Source: Massilia sp. CFBP 13721
Lineage (GTDB): Bacteria; Pseudomonadota; Gammaproteobacteria; Burkholderiales; Burkholderiaceae_D
NCBI RefSeq assembly: GCF_014842025.1
Contig: NZ_JACYUY010000015.1
Coordinates: 63,965 to 127,964 of the forward strand
Direction: 5' to 3'
Length of the DNA: 64,000 nt
Part shown: in pieces, positions 62,056 to 64,000 of the stretch
Position numbering within the stretch: the first letter of the stretch is position 1
How the letters are laid out: every line of letters starts with the position of its first letter
Translations under genes and position numbers: made by a program
The notes under the pieces: generated by a model
What the model was told of the DNA's origin: nothing
The model's input: only the letters and a program-made list of their open reading frames with translations
Database searches by the model: none

Positions 62056-62285
62056 CGTAGCGTGTGGGCTCGAGAGCCCACCCTACGTTACGCACCGGCC
62101 TCGATCCTGCCGTTGACAGCGGCGCACGGGCCGCGCGTGCATGCGCCACGAACGATCCCGGACGCTGCGGTATGCGTTGGCACGAACGCGTGGGCATGCC
62201 CACCCTACAGGTGCACCACCATCTCGATTGACCCGTTGGCCGTCGCGTAACGTAGGGTGGGCACTTGTGCCCACGCGGTACGGCG
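62056..62285. repeat. REP-like repeats between GH2 and DUF3422 genes
   Basis: Three elements are seen: 62061-62087 (CGTGTGGGCTC to GAGCCCACCCTACG), 62188-62209 (CGCGTGGGCATG to CATGCCCACCCTAC) and 62252-62277 (GTAGGGTGGGCAC to GTGCCCACGCG). The first two are in the same orientation and the third is inverted. The region lies between convergent genes, and no gene is present. Confidence 0.88.
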
Positions 62286-62310
62286 CCCGATCAGCCGCAC
62301 GGCAACACAC

Positions 62311-63633
62311 TCAATGCGAACGCCCGATCCTCCGATGCACCCGCCGCTGCGCCAGCCACACCGCGCCGGCCACCAGCGGCACCAGCACACCGAGCATGAG
62401 GTCTGGATTGACCGGCAGGCCGGCCGCCTTTGCCGCCTTGCCGGCGTAGCCGAGCAGGCCGACCAGGTAATACGAGATCGCCGCCACCGACAGCCCCTCG
62501 ACCGCCAGTTGCAGGCGCAGCTGCTGGGCGGCGCGCGCGTTCATCGATTCGAGGATGCGGCGGTTCTGCATCTCCTGCACGATGCCCACGCGCGTGCGCA
62601 GCAGGTCGTTGGTGTCGGCCAGGCGCCGGCCCAGCGCATCCTGGCGCGCGCTGGTGGCGTCGCAGGTATGCATCGCCGGCGCCAGGCGCCGGTCCATGAA
62701 TTCCTCGACCGTGGGTGTGCCCTCGATGCGCACTTCGCGCAACTCCTCGATGCGGGCGCGCACGATGCTGAAATAGGCGCGCGAGGCCGAGAAGCGGTAG
62801 CCATTGTCGAGGATGAGCTTTTCCAGGCGCGCGGCCAGGCGCGTGATCTGCGCCAGCAGGCGTCCCTCGCCGTCGCCGCCGGCGTCGGCAGGGGCCATGT
62901 CGGTGGCGACCATGGCGCCGGCCAGCGCCGCCAGCTCGGCTTCGATGCGGTCCAGTTCCGTGCCGACCAGGCGCGCGGCGGGCAGGCCGAGCAGGGCCAT
63001 CATGCGGTAGGTTTCGATCTCCAGCACCCGCTGCACCAGGCGCCCGCCCTGCAGGTGGCGCATGCCGAGGTCGCGGATCACGAAGCGGCTGAAGCCGTCG
63101 GCCTGGATGGCGAAGTCGGTCCACAGCTCCGCGCCCTGCATGACCGACGATCCCGCCAGCTGGCGCCGCTCGAACACGGCGGCGAGGCGCGAGGCATCGG
63201 CGCCGCCTTCGACCATGGCCACGTGCGCCGCGGCCATCAGCAAGCCTTCGAGCTGGCTGAGCCACGCGGCCGGCAAAAAGGCGAGCGGCATGTGGTCGAA
63301 GGCGTCGTGCGGCGCCGTGCCCTGCGCCAGCGGCGCGGCCACCGTGTAGGTGGCGAATTCGGTATGGCATTCCCACTTCAGGCAAAAGCTGCCGAAGTCG
63401 TGGAAAAAGTGCTTGCTGCCGGCGGTGTTGTCCGATGCGGGGGCGGCGACGCCGAAATGCCCGCACAGCGCCGCCAGCAAGCCATGCTGGACCTGCGCCT
63501 GCGGGCCGCCATGGCAGATCGCCAGGTGGGTGATCGCCTGCGGCGCATCGAGGCGCAGGAAGGGCCGCGAATGCAGCTCCGCCGCGAGCGGGACGCGCGA
63601 CGGATGGTTCAGTGACCCGTTAAAGTCTCTCAT
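62311..63633 (-). CDS. DUF3422 family membrane protein
   Basis: This 440-residue protein matches the DUF3422 family: NHPSRVPLAAELHSRPFLRL at the start, then SKHFFHDFGSFCLKWECHTE, RFVIRDLGM and a helical middle (300-380). Two hydrophobic segments near the C-terminus (GLSVAAISYYLVGLLGYAG, LMLGVLVPLVAGAVWLA) should anchor it in the inner membrane. Its function is unknown. AAAGG stands before ATG 63633, and the conserved NHP block is close behind, so I prefer it to starts at 63738 and 63807. It has no evident link to glycan use. Confidence 0.85.
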   Translation of the reverse strand: MRDFNGSLNHPSRVPLAAELHSRPFLRLDAPQAITHLAICHGGPQAQVQHGLLAALCGHFGVAAPASDNTAGSKHFFHDFGSFCLKWECHTEFATYTVAAPLAQGTAPHDAFDHMPLAFLPAAWLSQLEGLLMAAAHVAMVEGGADASRLAAVFERRQLAGSSVMQGAELWTDFAIQADGFSRFVIRDLGMRHLQGGRLVQRVLEIETYRMMALLGLPAARLVGTELDRIEAELAALAGAMVATDMAPADAGGDGEGRLLAQITRLAARLEKLILDNGYRFSASRAYFSIVRARIEELREVRIEGTPTVEEFMDRRLAPAMHTCDATSARQDALGRRLADTNDLLRTRVGIVQEMQNRRILESMNARAAQQLRLQLAVEGLSVAAISYYLVGLLGYAGKAAKAAGLPVNPDLMLGVLVPLVAGAVWLAQRRVHRRIGRSH

Positions 63634-63807
63634 GCAGCCTTTCGATGGTAAAGCGCGGCGGCCGGGAGGCGTCGCCCTGTCCTCAGCATTACCGTTCGAT
63701 TCGGCGTCCGTGTCAATCGGCGGCGCGCCATCGCTCATGATGATGAGTGAATGTTGATTGGCCCCCACAACACGCAGCCGATGCGGAAGAATGGCAGCGC
63801 TGGTCAA

Positions 63808-63820
63808 CTAATATATTAGC
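63808..63820 (+). promoter_or_regulatory. Candidate operator: CTAATATATTAGC
   Basis: The first 12 bases, CTAATATATTAG, are a perfect palindrome. It lies 70 bp before the last gene and matches the site before the PL26 gene at 57349. Confidence 0.45.
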
Positions 63821-63889
63821 TTTAACACGCAGCTTCAAGGTGCACTATCCGCGGCCGATGGCCGCGCCAACCTCACGGATGAATCCCGC

Positions 63890-64000
63890 ATGATGCCTCG
63901 CTCGACCTCGTTCACGCCCATCGCCCTGGCCCTGGCCTGCGCCTTCGCCGCCACTCCGGCCATGGCCGAACGCTCCCAGTACGACTTCAACCCCGGCTGG
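63890..64000 (+). CDS. 5' end of a secreted protein, possibly a GH2 glycosidase (cut by window edge)
   Basis: Only 37 residues are visible. MMPRSTSFTP, then IALALACAFAATPAMAERS, is a clear signal peptide, and the mature part begins YDFNPGW. A Phe-Asn-x-Gly-Trp opening after the signal is typical of GH2 beta-galactosidase jelly-roll domains, but the fragment is too short to prove this. ATG 63890 or 63893 may be used. Together with the upstream palindrome shared with PL26, it probably belongs to the RG-I degradation set. Confidence 0.5.
   Translation, partial: MMPRSTSFTPIALALACAFAATPAMAERSQYDFNPGW

Noticed and set aside
1-64000. tRNA, rRNA or known riboswitch genes
   Set aside because: I looked for them in the intergenic spaces and saw no cloverleaf, rRNA-like or riboswitch-like conserved core.

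Overview
The window reads as about 64 kb of a high-GC betaproteobacterial chromosome. Gene content and repeats suggest an Oxalobacteraceae plant-polysaccharide degrader of the Massilia/Duganella/Telluria type; this affiliation is inferred, since no rRNA or tRNA is present. Most of the DNA is one large carbohydrate-utilisation region aimed at the arabinan, galactan and rhamnogalacturonan-I (RG-I) parts of pectin.

Layout. 1-3065: the end of a GH105 unsaturated uronyl hydrolase, overlapping a GH35 beta-galactosidase. 3683-4765 (-): an S41 peptidase. 5054-8557 (-): galT, galK and a DUF2264 protein. 8782-13509: GH2, SMP-30 lactonase and GH43, joined by overlapping start and stop codons. 13669-24419: L-arabinonate dehydratase, an FAH-fold AraD1-like enzyme, an SDR sugar dehydrogenase, GH97, GH51, GH43 arabinanase and GH127/146. 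24553-30096: a YtfQRT-YjfF-type pentose/galactofuranose ABC importer and a LysR regulator. 30130-32091: a protein with two GH43-like propellers. 32480-33961 (-): a Sel1-repeat protein. 34207-37764: an AraFGH-type importer. 38378-46111: a very long TonB-dependent receptor, a DUF4382 lipoprotein and a second outer-membrane receptor. 46541-55502: an accessory stretch of small secreted proteins, an M16 protease, a permuted NlpC/P60-like protein, a decayed IS5-type transposase and a lipoprotein with an eight-residue tandem repeat. 55822-62036: an ExuT-like transporter, a PL26-like exo-RG lyase and a GH2 with a glucuronidase-type N-x-K motif. 62311-63633 (-): DUF3422. 63890-64000: the 5' end of another secreted protein.

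How it fits together (inference from families and order). Receptors bring oligosaccharides across the outer membrane. Secreted or periplasmic GH43, GH51, GH127/146, GH35, GH2, GH97, GH105 and PL26 enzymes release L-arabinose, galactose and uronates. Two ABC importers and an MFS carrier bring these into the cytoplasm. Galactose goes through GalK/GalT. L-arabinose is probably oxidised without phosphorylation: SDR dehydrogenase, SMP-30 lactonase, IlvD-type dehydratase, then the FAH-type AraD1 protein. The last enzyme expected, 2-oxoglutarate semialdehyde dehydrogenase, is not in the window.

The most notable non-coding signals are these. A 19-bp motif is shared by the promoters of the arabinonate dehydratase and the YtfQ importer. 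A family of palindromic REP-like elements occurs at eight loci and reaches into coding ends. A repeat-associated duplication carries the 3' tail of the Sel1 gene. A perfect 14-bp AT-rich inverted repeat lies upstream of the transporter. A second shared promoter motif precedes the PL26 gene and the last gene.
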